Source: Auanema rhodensis (taxonomy: Eukaryota > Nematoda > Chromadorea > Rhabditida > Rhabditidae). Taken from it: 64,000 bases of DNA. Of the stretch, positions 45,754-57,782 are shown piece by piece. How positions within the stretch are numbered: the first letter of the stretch is position 1; every line of letters begins with the position of its first letter. Both the position numbers and the translations under genes were made by a program. The stretch covers positions 10,054,501-10,118,500 of the forward strand of contig OZ059900.1 of NCBI GenBank assembly GCA_964057225.1. The letters are read 5' to 3'. The notes beneath the pieces are model-generated. The model searched no databases, had not been told where the DNA came from, and saw nothing but the letters and a program-made list of their open reading frames with translations.

Positions 45754-47524
45754 ATAAAACTTATTTGAACTGTGTATGGTGTGCCTGAACAAATTTCTAC
45801 TTAAACATGTCCCATAGAAAGTAAATATAGCATTGTGGTAATGATAAAAGGGATCACAAATATCATTCTAATAATTATATACCATATAATCTATGTTCAA
45901 AATGTATAAAAATCTGTTTTTTTCATGATATATTATATATAATGTATTCAAATTTTCACATATTTTCTATAATAATAGAATAATCGATATAGAGTTTAAA
46001 CGTGTCAATTTTTGACTGTTGTTATGCAGGAAACCTGTGTTATACACATGCCTATGGCAAAAGGTTATATTATTTCCTTTTAATTATATTCTCTTCTTGA
46101 ATAGAAAATATTCTGAAACAATTGAAAATACTATACTTTGTATAATCCAGCTTGTAAACATATAGTATCCATGTATAAACTATAATAAATATTCCATTTT
46201 ATGATGATATGTCTCATTATTCGTTATCATTTGCATGATTCATGTCATATAACCTATTAATCTATGAATTAAGATATACAGAAATTATAAAATATGCATG
46301 AGGTCAGGTCATATTACCTGATTGATATTCTCTTGATCATATATCTTTTTTATTATCTTATATGTGAATCATTGTATATGCAAATAGATATGAAATATGC
46401 GTTGTGCATATCATCAATATCAACGAAATTGATTATAATTCTGGTTAGCGCTTGAGAAAGGGGCCTGAAAGAATCATATGAATCTTTCAAATGTTATAGA
46501 TCTCTTTCTAATCAAGAGGGGTTTTCAAAATACAAATCGATAGTAAAGAACATGGTTGTTTTGAGAAAAATATGTATTCAATCTGTATATTACACTGAGC
46601 TAAGTTTGTTCAAATTAACAAATATATACTATATATTATATAATTTAGATTCAAATATCTGCCTATATGATTTTTGAACTATGAAAATTTCTAGCAATCG
46701 AATGAAAATATGTTAATTTTTTGTTTTTATAAACTCGAATTTGTTGCTTGTTGCCATTATAATTGAAATATTAGATTTCTTTTTTGCTTCAACCAAAATA
46801 AGTTTTTTTCATTTTTATTCTTTTTTTTTTTTACAAAAACAGCATTGAGCAATAAAAGTGAGAAATCGTTCTAGTTGCAATGTATTGTACGTGACAGCTG
46901 AAAAATGCTGAAAAGGAAATGTTTAGTTAATGTATTAAGAGTAACTTTGCTTCAATAAAATGTACAAACACATTTCTTCTATTTAGCCTCGCATTAAATT
47001 TTCATTTGTGTAGTTCGATGAAGAAATGGAGAAAAAACAGTAAAATTCATTCAAATATTCTCCAGAAAACAGATAGTTTCAAGTAATCAAAATGCTTTCT
47101 TTGAGGGATTGAGTAAGCTTATGGGAAAAGTTATAGTTGTAAGCTTAAAGCTTATCATTTTTATTATTTATTCATATGTTTTCATGCAAAAATTAAAAGC
47201 ATAATTTATTAGAACCAAGTAAGAAGAACATGCAATCTTTACTATATATATAATTAGATTACTATTCCATTTAGTTTAGTTAATATGTTTTATAATAGCT
47301 CTTTAAGCTGTACATAGTAGAAAAAACGGAAATCCATTAGACTTTTATACATTATAGTATAATTTCTATATAGTTAAGGCCGGAAATAATCCGGAAATCA
47401 GAAAATGGAAAAAGGATGGACCAAAACAGAGAACATAAAATCTTAGCAGCTCATCATAATCATTTGATTCAACTAACAGCAATAGCTGTCAGACAAGCTA
47501 CATCTAAACTATTTCAAGTTAATC
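45754..47524. other. Intergenic region upstream of the cyclase
   Basis: AT-rich sequence with no gene recognised. The right end (about 47360-47524) is less AT-rich and contains a short out-of-frame ORF from the ATG at 47417 that overlaps the cyclase start; it may be an upstream ORF in the leader. Confidence 0.45.
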
Positions 47525-50500
47525 ATGTACGGCTTGATTATTGATAATATCGTTACTTATATTCGTGAAAGATATGGAGAAGATGCATGGAATGAAATTA
47601 AGGTGAGACTTTACTATACTTTACTGCAATCTACCTATTGTTCAAAAGATAAATTACCGTAAAACATTACTTATACTAAGCGTTACCTTCGAATAAGAAT
47701 GAATTTTTCTTTCCAATTACAAGTCATAAATTACAAGATGTTGTCCTTCAAAAGTATTAGCCTTTTTCCTACAAGGTCATGCTATATGCTATAAAAACAT
47801 GAATATTAGATATAGCTATCAATGCATTTGTCATTCATTTTTGAAAAAAAAAACACAACAAGGCAATTCTGATTAATTTACAACGTGAATTCACATTTTC
47901 GCTACTTTGGGCATTTTCACTTACTCAGGATTGATCTATACGTTTTTTTTTGCTGCAGCTAATGAGAAAAAACTTTTTTTCCGCGTCAAAATGCAGAAAG
48001 ATCTGATTTTTTCAATGAGGCGCTTCAAAAATTTCACAGCCCCGATTTGGCGCTTATCTTAGCCACACCGCTTAAATATCGAGGTCAGCAAAAATGGCGC
48101 CGGGAAAAAAGCGCATAATGTCGCTTTCAAAAATATTTTGATGTCTCAGAGTTTTTTTCATCTCATCGTCCTTTTTTTTGCTGAAAAGGTTCCGAAACAG
48201 ATTGAGGTCATCCGTCGTTTTTTTTTGGCTTTGTCATTGACAATATTTGAAGCAAACATGAACGTTTCTTACATTTCGAGGGCATTAGCAAATATATTTT
48301 GAAAAGTTATGTAGTTGTAAGATAGATATTTGAGTAATGTTGAGTTAAAAATAGTTTTAACTGTACTAATTATATGTTATTTACTATATTCTTATAGAAA
48401 GTTATATAAACATAACTTATCTTAAATTCATATTATATAAATTGATTTAAGTATGTTTCGGGACTTGCGCAAGATGTATATGGTATGGATGACATATATT
48501 CAGAAGGTTTAGCTCATAAACTGATTTGGGCTTGTCATGATGTGACTAATGAAAGTGTGGATACCATCCTTAACAATGTTGGATTTTCGTTTTATCGATT
48601 TTTAGCCAAATACGAATTTCACAAGGTTTTTGGCGCTAAAATTTATAATTATTTGTAATTATGTATAACAGATTGTTCGGGTACTTGGAAGGACGTTTCC
48701 ACAATTTTTAAATGGTTTGGATAATCTTCATGAATACTTGAGATTCTCATTTCCAAAACTCAAACCACCATCATTCTATTGCGAACATGAGAGTAGAACC
48801 GGACTTACACTTCATTACAGGTTGTATTGATAAAGGGCAGATGGTTTAAAACAAATTTTTGTCTACTTTAAGAAGTAAACGTCGAGGATTCTTGCATTAT
48901 GTGCAAGGACAAATTAAAAATATTGCTAAAGAACTGTTTGAAACGGATGTGGAAATTGAGTTATTGGATCATGAGCATGATAACAGCATGGAGCATGTAA
49001 TTATGCGACTTCATTTCAATAATGTTCATTTCTTTCGATCGGTAATTAATAGAAACATAATTCAGTTTTGATCAAAGTAAAACTTATTACAGGATCGTTC
49101 ATATCAACAAGTTTCAAGCGTAACTAGTACTATACGTATAACATCTGACATCTTTTTTGATATTTTTCCATTTATTATTGTTTTCAATCGTGGAATGAGA
49201 ATAAGGTATGATCAGATTTCTTTTGCATTTTGTGTCGCTTTGCATGATTTTTCGGGAGAAGACTAGTAGTGTACGCATGCTTTTAAGAAATGTTGGTATT
49301 GGACTTTTACGTGTGATGTCAAATTTGGTCGGGAAAAAAATAAATCAACATTTTTTCTTGATGAGACCATTTATCCGGTTTCGATGGGAAGAAGTAATTG
49401 ATTGTATCATACTGGGTCATATTACAAAGTGATTTTATAGATAATGCTGCATTCCAATAATATATTTGAGCTTATGTCAAATGATCCAATTATTGAAGAT
49501 GATGAAGTGATGTTCAACTATAAACATACTGATCCTGATCAAAGTATTGTTTTTATAAATTATGCGGTTTATATTGCATGATAAAACTTACTACAGTGGC
49601 TGAAGAACGATCTCGAATGACAGATAAAGAACGTGAAAAGTTTTTATCCTTAAAAGGGCAAATGTTTTATATGGAAGAATGGGAAAGTATCTGCTTTATG
49701 GGAATACCAGTGTAACCTTTATACACTCAAAGTTGTTTTTTTTGAATTTTGAATTTTAGAATGAGCAACTTAGGCCAAATGTATAAATCAGGTCTTTTCA
49801 TCAATGATTTTGCTTTGCATGACAGTAGCAGAGATTTGGTGTTAGCTAGTACGCAACAAGCAGCTGAATTAAAGCTTCTTCTGCATCAAGTATATATTGA
49901 TTATTGAAAGGCTAGAGTTATACTATTAATAATTAAGGAAGCTCAAAAAAGTCAGAATATGTCTGATAATATGGTTAAACTGAAATCTGAACGAAAACGT
50001 GCAGATCAGTTGTTATATCAGATGCTTCCTCGTAGTGTAGCAACTTTGCTTCGTAATGGAGAGAGTGCTGTAGCATGCTGCGAGGTTTGCGTTTTCTTGT
50101 TTTTGATTTGAGTATAAAATTTTATTTCACAGAACTTTGAATCTGTCTCAATTGTGTTCACTGATGTGGTCGGATTTACGAATATTTGCAGCACTATGGA
50201 ACCACTAGAAGTCGTAGAACTACTTAATTTGATGTACACGAAATTTGATCAAGTAATTGATACTCATGATGTCTACAAGGTAATTTTTATAATCAGTCGA
50301 AGAGTTGGGAGGTTTTTCGATCAATATAGGTGGAAACAATTGGAGATGCATACATGGTTGTATCTGGTGCTCCGAATAGAACTCAACATGATGCTGAATA
50401 TGCTATTGATAGTGCTATGTCATTTATTCGCGAAGTTGGTGAATTAGATGATATCAAACAAGCAGTAACAATAAATATACGGTAAAGTATAACACACGGA

Positions 50501-51128
50501 ATAGCATATAAAGAATGGTTGTGTAGAGCTGGCGTTCATTCTGGAGCAGTAGTTGCTGGTGTTGTTGGCCTCAAAATGCCTCGATATTGTCTATTTGGTG
50601 ATACTGTTGTCTTAGCTAATGCTATGGAAGCACATTCTAAGGTATGTTCCAGGACGTGTAAGAAAAATAGAAAATCTCTCTTTTAGCCGATGAGAACAAA
50701 AGTTAGTCAAGCTACAAAGAAAAAAATTGAAAAACAAGCTAAAGGGCTGTTCGTTTTTGAAGAAGCTGATATTGTTGAAGTTAAGGTATTTCAATCTACT
50801 TTTAATATTCCGAGCTTAATAAAATTATCATTTTTTCTAGGGGCAATCCTTACAAACATTTCTGATTAAATGTAAAAATGCAGAAGCACGAGCACCAACT
50901 CCTCGTTATGAGCCAATGACTGATGAAGAAGAAGCGGATGAAGAGGTCGACGAGCTATCGGTTTTAAGTTGATAATATAGAGCATTATAACAGAGATCAT
51001 TCCAGAAAACTGTTAATCGTGCAACCAAGGAGCTGAAAAAAACGAAAGGACGAGCTACATACACACCAGTCTCGGACGCCGAAATTGAAACCTTTTCCAG
51101 AGCATCTAGAACGTCAAGCCGCTTCTGA
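47525..51128 (+). CDS. Soluble guanylyl cyclase subunit, atypical (gcy-31/33 type)
   Basis: Sixteen exons (47525-47602, 48452-48625, 48672-48820, 48873-49041, 49093-49205, 49288-49393, 49441-49543, 49597-49711, 49760-49889, 49938-50084, 50133-50279, 50330-50481, 50527-50641, 50687-50785, 50841-50960, 51006-51128) give 679 residues. Residues 1-190 are an H-NOX heme domain with proximal His-104 (LHEYLRF) and the heme-propionate YxSxR motif at 133-137. HNOBA ([13 protein letters not shown]), a helical linker with LKGQM, and a class III cyclase domain follow: FTDVVGFT (Asp-439), VETIGDAY (Glu-479, Asp-483) and RYCLFGDT (Cys-549). Both metal Asp and the Glu/Cys pair for guanine are present. The positions of the transition-state Asn and Arg are Val-556 and Ala-560, so it probably works in a heterodimer. 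Worm relatives act in oxygen-sensing neurons. Confidence 0.92.
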
Positions 51129-51221
51129 TAACAATATATACACAGAACACAAATTTTCTGAAGTAAATATACGTAGACACCTCTAATATAACTGAAATCA
51201 CTCATGACATGACATTCATTG

Positions 51222-51227
51222 AATAAA
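51222..51227 (+). terminator. Polyadenylation signal of the cyclase gene
   Basis: AATAAA about 94 bp after the stop codon, followed by AATAAATGATAATC. It is the first canonical signal downstream of the cyclase. Confidence 0.6.
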
Positions 51228-51369
51228 ATAAATGATAATCATCATAGAAACAAGAACGAAGAAGAAACAGATAAATACAGCTATCTGACTTTTAACGGAT
51301 CCGTGAGAAAGAATGCTGGAAGGGGATTTTAGACAATTCACCTAAAAAGATTTCCAAGAGCGATATAAT

Positions 51370-52930
51370 CAAGATTTCTGTGCCTTATGGTCAGCACAAG
51401 TCGCATCAGGAAACACCTGTTTTCAGAGAGCAATTGCCAGTTACGCTGGCTCCTAGAAAATGTTTTCTAAAGGGTATTGGTTTGGAACGGTTAGTATCCA
51501 TCAGAAAATGTTATTTTCTGTGGGTCAGCGTAACCAGTATTAAGAATCGCTCACTTTCGGATTGCTTCATACAAGTTACGCTAACCCCCCGAAACATTTT
51601 TTCCAGGAGTGATATAGGTTTCAGGAAAACTAGTCTTAAAAATAACTTTTTCTGTGGATCAGCGAAACATGCAACGTTATCAGTTTCAGACAGATTAAAT
51701 TTGCAGGTTACGCTGGTCCACAAAAAAACTTTTTCTAGTGATATAAGTTTTCAGTAGCTTATTGTTTTAGGGTGTTGTAGGATATGCAGGCAATGCTTAC
51801 TACAGTAGTCTCATCAAGTGTCAAGACCAGAGAATGAGTCTTTGTATAAGGGCAGTCGTTCACAACCGCTAGTGTACATCAGAAAATATTTGTTTCCTGG
51901 GGATCAGTGCGAATAACTTCCAAGATCGTTAGTTCACAGATTTTGGAAGAGATTCACACTGACCCACAGAAAATGATTTTCTGAATCAGGGTATTGGTTT
52001 GGAACGGTTAGTGTTCATCAGAAAATTTTATTTTCTGCGGATCAGAGCGAATAACTTCCAAGATCATTAGATTAAAGATTTTGGCAGAGATTCACGCTGA
52101 TCCACAGAAAATGATTTTCTGAATCAGGGTATTGGTTTGGAACGGTTAGTATCCATCAGAAAATGTTATTTTCTGTGGGTCAGCGTAAACAGCATTAAGA
52201 ATCGCTCACTTTCAGATTGCTAATGCGAGTTACGCTGGCCCCCAGAAAAAATTTTTCTAGTGATATAGGTTTTCAGTAACTTATTGTTTTAGGGTGTTGT
52301 AGGATATGCAGGTAATGCTTACTACAATAGTCTTAGCAGGTGTCAAGACCTGAAAATGAGTCTCCGTATCAGGGCTGTCGCTCAAAACGGTTAGTATCAA
52401 TCAGAAAAATTATATTTGATGTGGATCAGTGCGAACAACTTCCAAGACCGTAATATCAAAGATTTTGGAAGAGATTCACGCTGATCCACAGAAAATGATT
52501 TTCTGAATCAGGGTATTGGTTTGGAACGGTTAGTATCCATCAGAAAATGTTATTTTCTGTGGGTCAGCGTAACCAGCATTAAGAATCGCTCACTTTCAGA
52601 TTGCTAATGCGAGTTACGCTGGCCCCCAAAAACATTCCTTAAAGAAGTGATATAGGTTTCTGGAAACTGGTTGTTTCAGGGTGTTGTAGGATGTGCAAGC
52701 AGTGTTTAGTACAGTAGTCTCATCAGCTGTCAAGACCAGAGAATGATTCTTTGTATAAGGGCAGTCGTTCACAACAACTAGTGTCAATCAGAAAAATTTT
52801 ATTTGCTGCGGATCAGTACGAATAACTACCAAGTTCGTTGGTTCAAAAATTTTAAAAGAGATTCATACTGACCCACAGAAAATAATTTTCAGTTTTCTTA
52901 GTTCGAGTTGTCTTAATATATTCAAGGGAT
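51370..52930. repeat. Complex tandem repeats rich in a CAGAAAAT palindrome
   Basis: A 1.5-kb block between convergent genes. Segments recur in order: GTGTTGTAGGATATGCAGGC (about 51773, 52297, 52681), GGTATTGGTTTGGAACGGTTAG (about 51474, 51987, 52129, 52511), and the palindromes CAGAAAATGTTATTTTCTG (51502, 52157, 52541) and CAGAAAATGATTTTCTG (51967, 52105, 52499), usually next to GGGTCAGCGT or GATCCACAG. The larger period varies from about 380 to 520 bp, so it is a rearranged higher-order repeat rather than a simple satellite. ORFs in it (51380-51757 and the minus-strand shadow) are not genes. Confidence 0.8.
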
Positions 52931-53101
52931 CAGGTGTTATAATGTGTATTAGCTGGTAATAAGTTCAGTAGTTTAAGTTTTTTCAAGGAATTGCTGGAAA
53001 AGGCTATTTTTTCTCAAAAATTTCTTTTTTTTTCACGTGGATAAGCGTGAACATTGATAACAACTTAGAGAAAAAGTCATTCGTTGTCAAAAAGCCGAAA
53101 A

Positions 53102-53362
53102 TTAATATATCGTGTTCAGATTTGCAATTAGAATTAGACAGCTGTAAATGTTTTCAATTTTAGCCAATGTTTCGGTTTGTATGCCTTTTGACTGAATATC
53201 ATATTTCCGAAAAGGATTATTCTTAAATTGGTTGCTTACCATTATATAGAAGGTGATATTCAATATTATAATTAACAGGATAATTTGAATCAAGCGAACG
53301 ATAGCACGCATCCTGCGCAAAGGATTAAGATTAATTGCTTTCAGTTTAGTCGTTCGATCCAT
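53102..53362 (-). CDS. Two-TM mini-protein A (truncated member)
   Basis: Exon 1 (53240-53362) encodes MD, a short basic N-terminus with NPLRRMRA, and a first membrane segment (LIQIILLIIILNITFYI). A 48-bp phase-0 intron leads to exon 2 (53102-53191), with a second hydrophobic stretch (IYSCLILIANL) that stops early, for 70 residues. Its closest relatives are D and F: all start MD and share a P-L-x-x-R-x-x-x-R basic patch before TM1. Those relatives continue to an FxxxW-type end; here a stop interrupts TM2 and the tail is missing. It may be decaying. No copy of the shared promoter block lies upstream of it, and it sits behind gene B on the same strand. Confidence 0.6.
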   Translation of the reverse strand: MDRTTKLKAINLNPLRRMRAIVRLIQIILLIIILNITFYIMVSNQFKNNPFRKYDIQSKGIQTETLAKIENIYSCLILIANLNTIY

Positions 53363-53583
53363 TCTCTAAAGGTTTGCTTAATTGGTATAATGAGCAAATG
53401 TTAGGTATATGAATATAGCATAAACTATATGAGATACAGAGAGGTTTAGAGAGAAAGTAAGATTGAATGCTTTTATCAAGTCATATGAAAATCAAAAAGA
53501 GAATGAAAAACAAGATGTGAAATCATAAATGGTAAATGGTTTTCAAGACAAATACGAAAAGTCTTGTTGTTTCATATAAATGA

Positions 53584-54070
53584 TTATTCAGCTTCAGGGT
53601 TTGTTCTTCCTCTTGTTATGGTTGTTAGAACTCTGTCACAGTACTGTACGAAACAATTCCTAGGAGTTATTGTCAATAAAATTATTTTGTATTGTGCATG
53701 TTTACCAGTATCCATAGAATAATATGAATACAACAAGTGTTGTTGATGACATAACTGAGTATGCACCCAAGGTAGTAGCAATGGTTACACATTTCATTTC
53801 TTCATACTATAACTTGTTGGTTTTTATCAAGTATTATTTCAAATTTTTCAGGATTTTTTAAATTTTTTTTCAGATTTTAAATGAAAAGAACAGTATTTTA
53901 ATGCTTTTTTTGCTTGTTTTTCTATCAAAAATTCAACTTACAAAAGTCATAATCACCAAGAAACAAAAGGTTGTTAGTAGATAGAAGAACAGGATGTGTA
54001 GAATCCCTGTGATCATGTTTTGCAAATCCCTCGTTGTCCAAGATGTTGGACTGCTTTGAACTTCATCCAT
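53584..54070 (-). CDS. Two-TM mini-protein B
   Basis: Exons 53942-54070, 53706-53806 and 53584-53659 give 101 residues. The N-terminus (MDEVQSSPTSWTTRDLQNMI) is followed by TM1 (ILHILFFYLLTTFCFLVIMTF), a short loop with YEEMKC, and TM2 ending FILFYGYW. The tail is basic and then ends TNPEAE. The third intron splits the Trp codon TG|G. Gene E on the plus strand is its partner: both share RDLxxMIxGxLxI, EExxC and FYGYW, and both tails end in an acidic peptide. A near-identical promoter block with TATA box lies upstream of both. Topology is probably N-in with both ends in the cytosol. Confidence 0.8.
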
Positions 54071-54149
54071 GATTTCTGAAAATTATCGAAATTTGTACAA
54101 GCTTATGAAAGTAATAAGAATGAGAATAACGCCCTTAAGAGCAAAATAC

Positions 54150-54984
54150 AGGTAAATTCTAAAATTCTAGACGACCGCTGGTCACCAAAGCTGGCATACG
54201 AATGATTGAGCTCTCAGTTAATCGGCTTTATATAGGCGGCTGCTAACGCACAAAATCAAACACCAAAATCTCTTATGTGCCTTTGAGCCTCATTATCCAA
54301 AATTATTTCATCATTTTCATACAGTCTCTAGCAGTTTGGGCGTGGCTTAAAACAGAAATTTTTGTTTTTTTGCCGAAGTAGAATTTTCAAGCCAAAAGGT
54401 CATGTTTTTTCATAATTCCTTTGAGATTATAAAAGTTTTCGCTTCAGGTAGAACCGGAACTATTGTATAGCGCAAGCTTTTTGAAAAGAAAATCATAATA
54501 ATCACGTTTTTACCTACTTTGATACTTCAAAAGAACGACTGAAAATTATAATGTTGTGGGAAGTAGGGATGCTCAGAAATGCTCATGGGTGTCATGAAGA
54601 GACAATTCGGTTAACTAGGTCATTCACCTCAAATTTCGATATTTTAAAGAAAATTTGAATTTTGAGTTCATCCTTATGCCTATAGTTTGACGTACTCGTA
54701 TCTCTCGAAAATTAAGAACTTTACCTCAGTCTCAGCAAGCAATAGAAAGGTTTACCTCTTATTCTTCTTTTTTTCGAATCAAAGTTTTGACCACATATAT
54801 ACTGAAGATAATATTTATAATTTTGTTTTTAAATCAAACTAATCCGTATAGTTCTACCTCCTTGAAATTATTTTATTTATATTTCAAAATCTCTTAATGA
54901 GTCTCCTTGATTCAAGGAATCACTCAATTTCTCACGAATGTTCAGAATTTCTAAATAAAATTCAAATTCTGAGCACATGCTAAC
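54150..54984 (-). promoter_or_regulatory. Shared promoter block P1 (gene B)
   Basis: On the minus strand this 0.8-kb block is nearly identical to 57783-58585 (P3), and its proximal 0.5 kb to P2. It contains a TATA box (CTATATAAAGCC, about 54227-54237) and upstream segments such as GCCACGCCCAAACTGCTAGA and TAGGTAAAAACGTGATTATT. Similarity stops some 30-50 bp after the TATA box, about where transcription should start, about 100 bp before the ATG of gene B. Confidence 0.7.
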
Positions 54985-55577
54985 GAATTGAAATAAACAA
55001 GTTGACCGAGATTTAAACATAGGATAAAAATTGATTCTGCACCAGCTATATGATTAACCATTTGTATGATTTTGAATAATAATACAATGATCTGAAAAGA
55101 AATCAAACACGAAATTATAAAATTAAAATATTATAAAACAATTGGAGAGAATAACACTTAACGCTTCATGAAAATAGTAATAAGTCATTGTTTTTTCAAA
55201 CTTGAAAATAAATAAAAGTTTATAGTTAATAGAAAAAAAAGAAAGAAATTAAAATATATCATATAATTAAACAAATACTTGAAATAATTGAAATACGTCT
55301 TCACACATAATGTATCGAGATAATAAATAATCAATCAGATAACTCACCTATACTTTCATTTTTACCATTTCATCCGAAAACAAAATGAAAGGAATAATTG
55401 GTTTTGATAATTTCAATTATTGAAACTAATTTTAACTTTATTTTTAAACTTTATTAACATATTAAGTGAAAATCTTTTGTTCAATATGGAACCAGCCACA
55501 GAGATCAAACCACAGCAATATTCATTTCACGCAATTGATTGCCAATTATCCTTGAAATGAGACTAGATAAGAAAACT
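54985..55577. other. Spacer, nothing recognised
   Basis: Very AT-rich sequence between promoter block P1 and the 3' end of gene C. No gene or repeat beyond simple AT runs. Confidence 0.45.
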
Positions 55578-55877
55578 TTAAAAAGATGTTCGTAAATACC
55601 ATGCGTGAATAGTTTCTCTGTATGTTAAGTAAAGGAAAATTGACATGCATAGATATACAATGAAGATATTGAAAAAGATTTCCCAAGTCAAAGTTGCAAT
55701 CTACGGAATATTATGCAAAAAAAAATTAACTAAACTTGAACTTACGAAAGCATTTACAAAAGCAAGTACGAATGTAAGACCAGCAAATATTATCAGAATA
55801 CATAAAATGTATTCGTAGATAGGTGGATCAACATACACACGTTGAATACGATGACGTGTATCAATACAATAGTTCAT
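55578..55877 (-). CDS. Two-TM mini-protein C
   Basis: Exon 1 (55746-55877) encodes MNYCIDTRHRIQRVYVDPP and TM1 (YILCILIIFAGLTFVLAFVNAF). A 45-bp phase-0 intron leads to exon 2 (55578-55700), which encodes TWEIFFNIFIVYLCMSIFLY and a short tail ending WYLRTSF, for 84 residues. Exon 2 matches gene G (TWEIIVYIFFIFFCLS), and both TM1 segments end ALVNAI or AFVNAF. Unlike G it lacks the third exon. GAATTCAG ends three bases before the ATG and may be a trans-splice acceptor. No copy of the shared promoter block was found. Confidence 0.75.
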
Positions 55878-56439
55878 TTCCTGAATTCTTCAATTTAATG
55901 TATGAAAAATAGAAAAACACGACGTTAAGCACATCAACATAAAAAATTAGCTGATATCGGTGAGTAAATTAGTAAATAGTTTGATTTCTGGGAATTTTAA
56001 ACTTTGAATATAAGAGAAATATTGAAACTCTACATCAGAATAGAACATACATGTGTACCTGAAGACGTTAAATATATACACTGAAGCATAAGACGAGCTA
56101 GTGGAAAACGAAGGAAAATAATTAAATTATACCAATATAAAGTTTTTATATGTATTCAATACACACATGAACTCTAATTCAATATCAATGTTAACATTTT
56201 CCATAAATGTTATTAAATCACAAACAAATTATTTTTTTATTATTACAATTACATAAACTATGCTGAAGTAAGATTGAGTGTGACTGTAATGCACTGTATT
56301 CATATACGATAACATCAAGAAGTAATCTAAACATCGATTTTCAACAGAAATTCGAATTTCGAAGGAAATCCGGTAGATGCCCTGATGCTGTAACATTTTT
56401 AGATATTCGGGTTCATGAAGATAATTCAAAATCAAAAAA

Positions 56440-56965
56440 GAAAGAATTTTCGGTACGTGGAACTGTTCGTTGTAGACATAAGGATGAACTTAAAATTTGA
56501 ATTTTCTTTAAAATATCGAAATTTGAGGTGAATGACCTAGTTAACCGAATTGTCTCTTCATGACACAAATGAGCATTTCTGAGCATCCCTACTTCCCACA
56601 ACATTATAATTTTCAGTCGTTCTTTTGAACTATCAAAGTAGGTAAAAACGTGATAATTATGATTTTCTTTTCAAAAAGCTTACGCTATACAATAGTTCCG
56701 GTTCTACCTGAAGCGAAAGCTTTTATAATCTCAAAGGAATTATGAGAAAACATGACCTTTTGGCTTGAAAATTCTTCTTCGTCAAAAAAACAAAAATTTC
56801 TGTTTTAAGCCACGCCCAAACTGCTAGAGACTGTATGAAAATGATAAAATAATTTTTGATAATGAGGCTCAAAGGCACATAAGAGATTTTGGTGTTTGAT
56901 TTTCCGAGCTGGCTACTGCCTATATAATGCCGATTAACTGAATCATTCGTATGCCAGATTTGGTA
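56440..56965 (+). promoter_or_regulatory. Shared promoter block P2 (gene D)
   Basis: A 0.5-kb version of the block that precedes genes B and E, nearly identical from ATAAGGATGAACT through to just past the TATA box (TATATAATGCC, 56921-56931). The more distal part found in P1 and P3 is not recognisable here. It ends about 130 bp before the ATG of gene D. Confidence 0.7.
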
Positions 56966-57091
56966 GCCAGCGGTCTCGTATTTGAATTTCTTATCAAATT
57001 TTTTTATTTTCTCGTTTTCTCGTTTTCTTCATTTTCTTTTATAATATATAAGTTATGCATCAATGAAACTTGCATAAATTAAAACACAGAA

Positions 57092-57415
57092 ATGGATCAC
57101 CGTCTTGCCGCTCAAATGGTTCTCATGCCTATACTCGGAGCTCGTTCAGTTGCTCGCATTGCACTGATTGCACTTCTTCTGATTTTCATGGGAATGACCT
57201 TGATTCTATTGGTAGGCAAGCAGAAAATTAGTCACATTTTTGAAAATTACTGCTACTACAGTTCAAGGATTTCTCTCGTCAAATGTTTGGCAGCATTGGA
57301 AGTGTTTACGGTTACATAACTGTAATCAGCATTATCTTCAAGGTGAACAAGTTGTTTAGCACTTGGTGAGGAGAAAAAAAGTTTTCAAATTTCTAAAAAA
57401 AGTTTCAGGCAATAA
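57092..57415 (+). CDS. Two-TM mini-protein D
   Basis: Exons 57092-57211, 57262-57365 and 57409-57415 give 76 residues. N-terminus MDHRLAAQMVLMPILGARSV, then TM1 (ALIALLLIFMGMTLILL), loop FKDFSRQMFGSIG, and TM2 (YGYITVISIIF) ending FSTW. The Trp codon is split TG|G and the third exon adds only Gln before the stop. Gene F has the same layout and the same MDHR start and SRQ-x-F loop. A promoter block with TATA box lies upstream. AATAAATAAT follows about 70 bp after the stop. Confidence 0.78.
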
Positions 57416-57782
57416 CGAACAATACCCAGACGTTCTTCTACAACATCTTTGAAGAATTTTTACTTGTTTGTTTCATGTTGAGAAATAAATAATCCATTGT
57501 TGAACTTGTTTTACTATGAAACATCGATAAAATGAAATATTACTTGAATTCATCTCATCAAACATTCATAATAATCAAATCAAACTTGAATCTCTCATGA
57601 ATATCCAAATCAAAAATAACATGAAACAGATGATACTGTACGCAATAGAATGTGCTCAGAGTTAGGACTTTCTTAAAAATATTGGATTTTGAGATAAATG
57701 ATCTGAGTCACCGAAGTGCTGCTCCATTGCACTCCTCAACAATTCTGAAGATATCACTTCTTCTTCTACAATAATGATTTTG

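Noticed and set aside
51380-51757. 125-residue ORF after the cyclase
   Set aside because: Lies in the palindromic repeat block and is disrupted in the other repeat copies.
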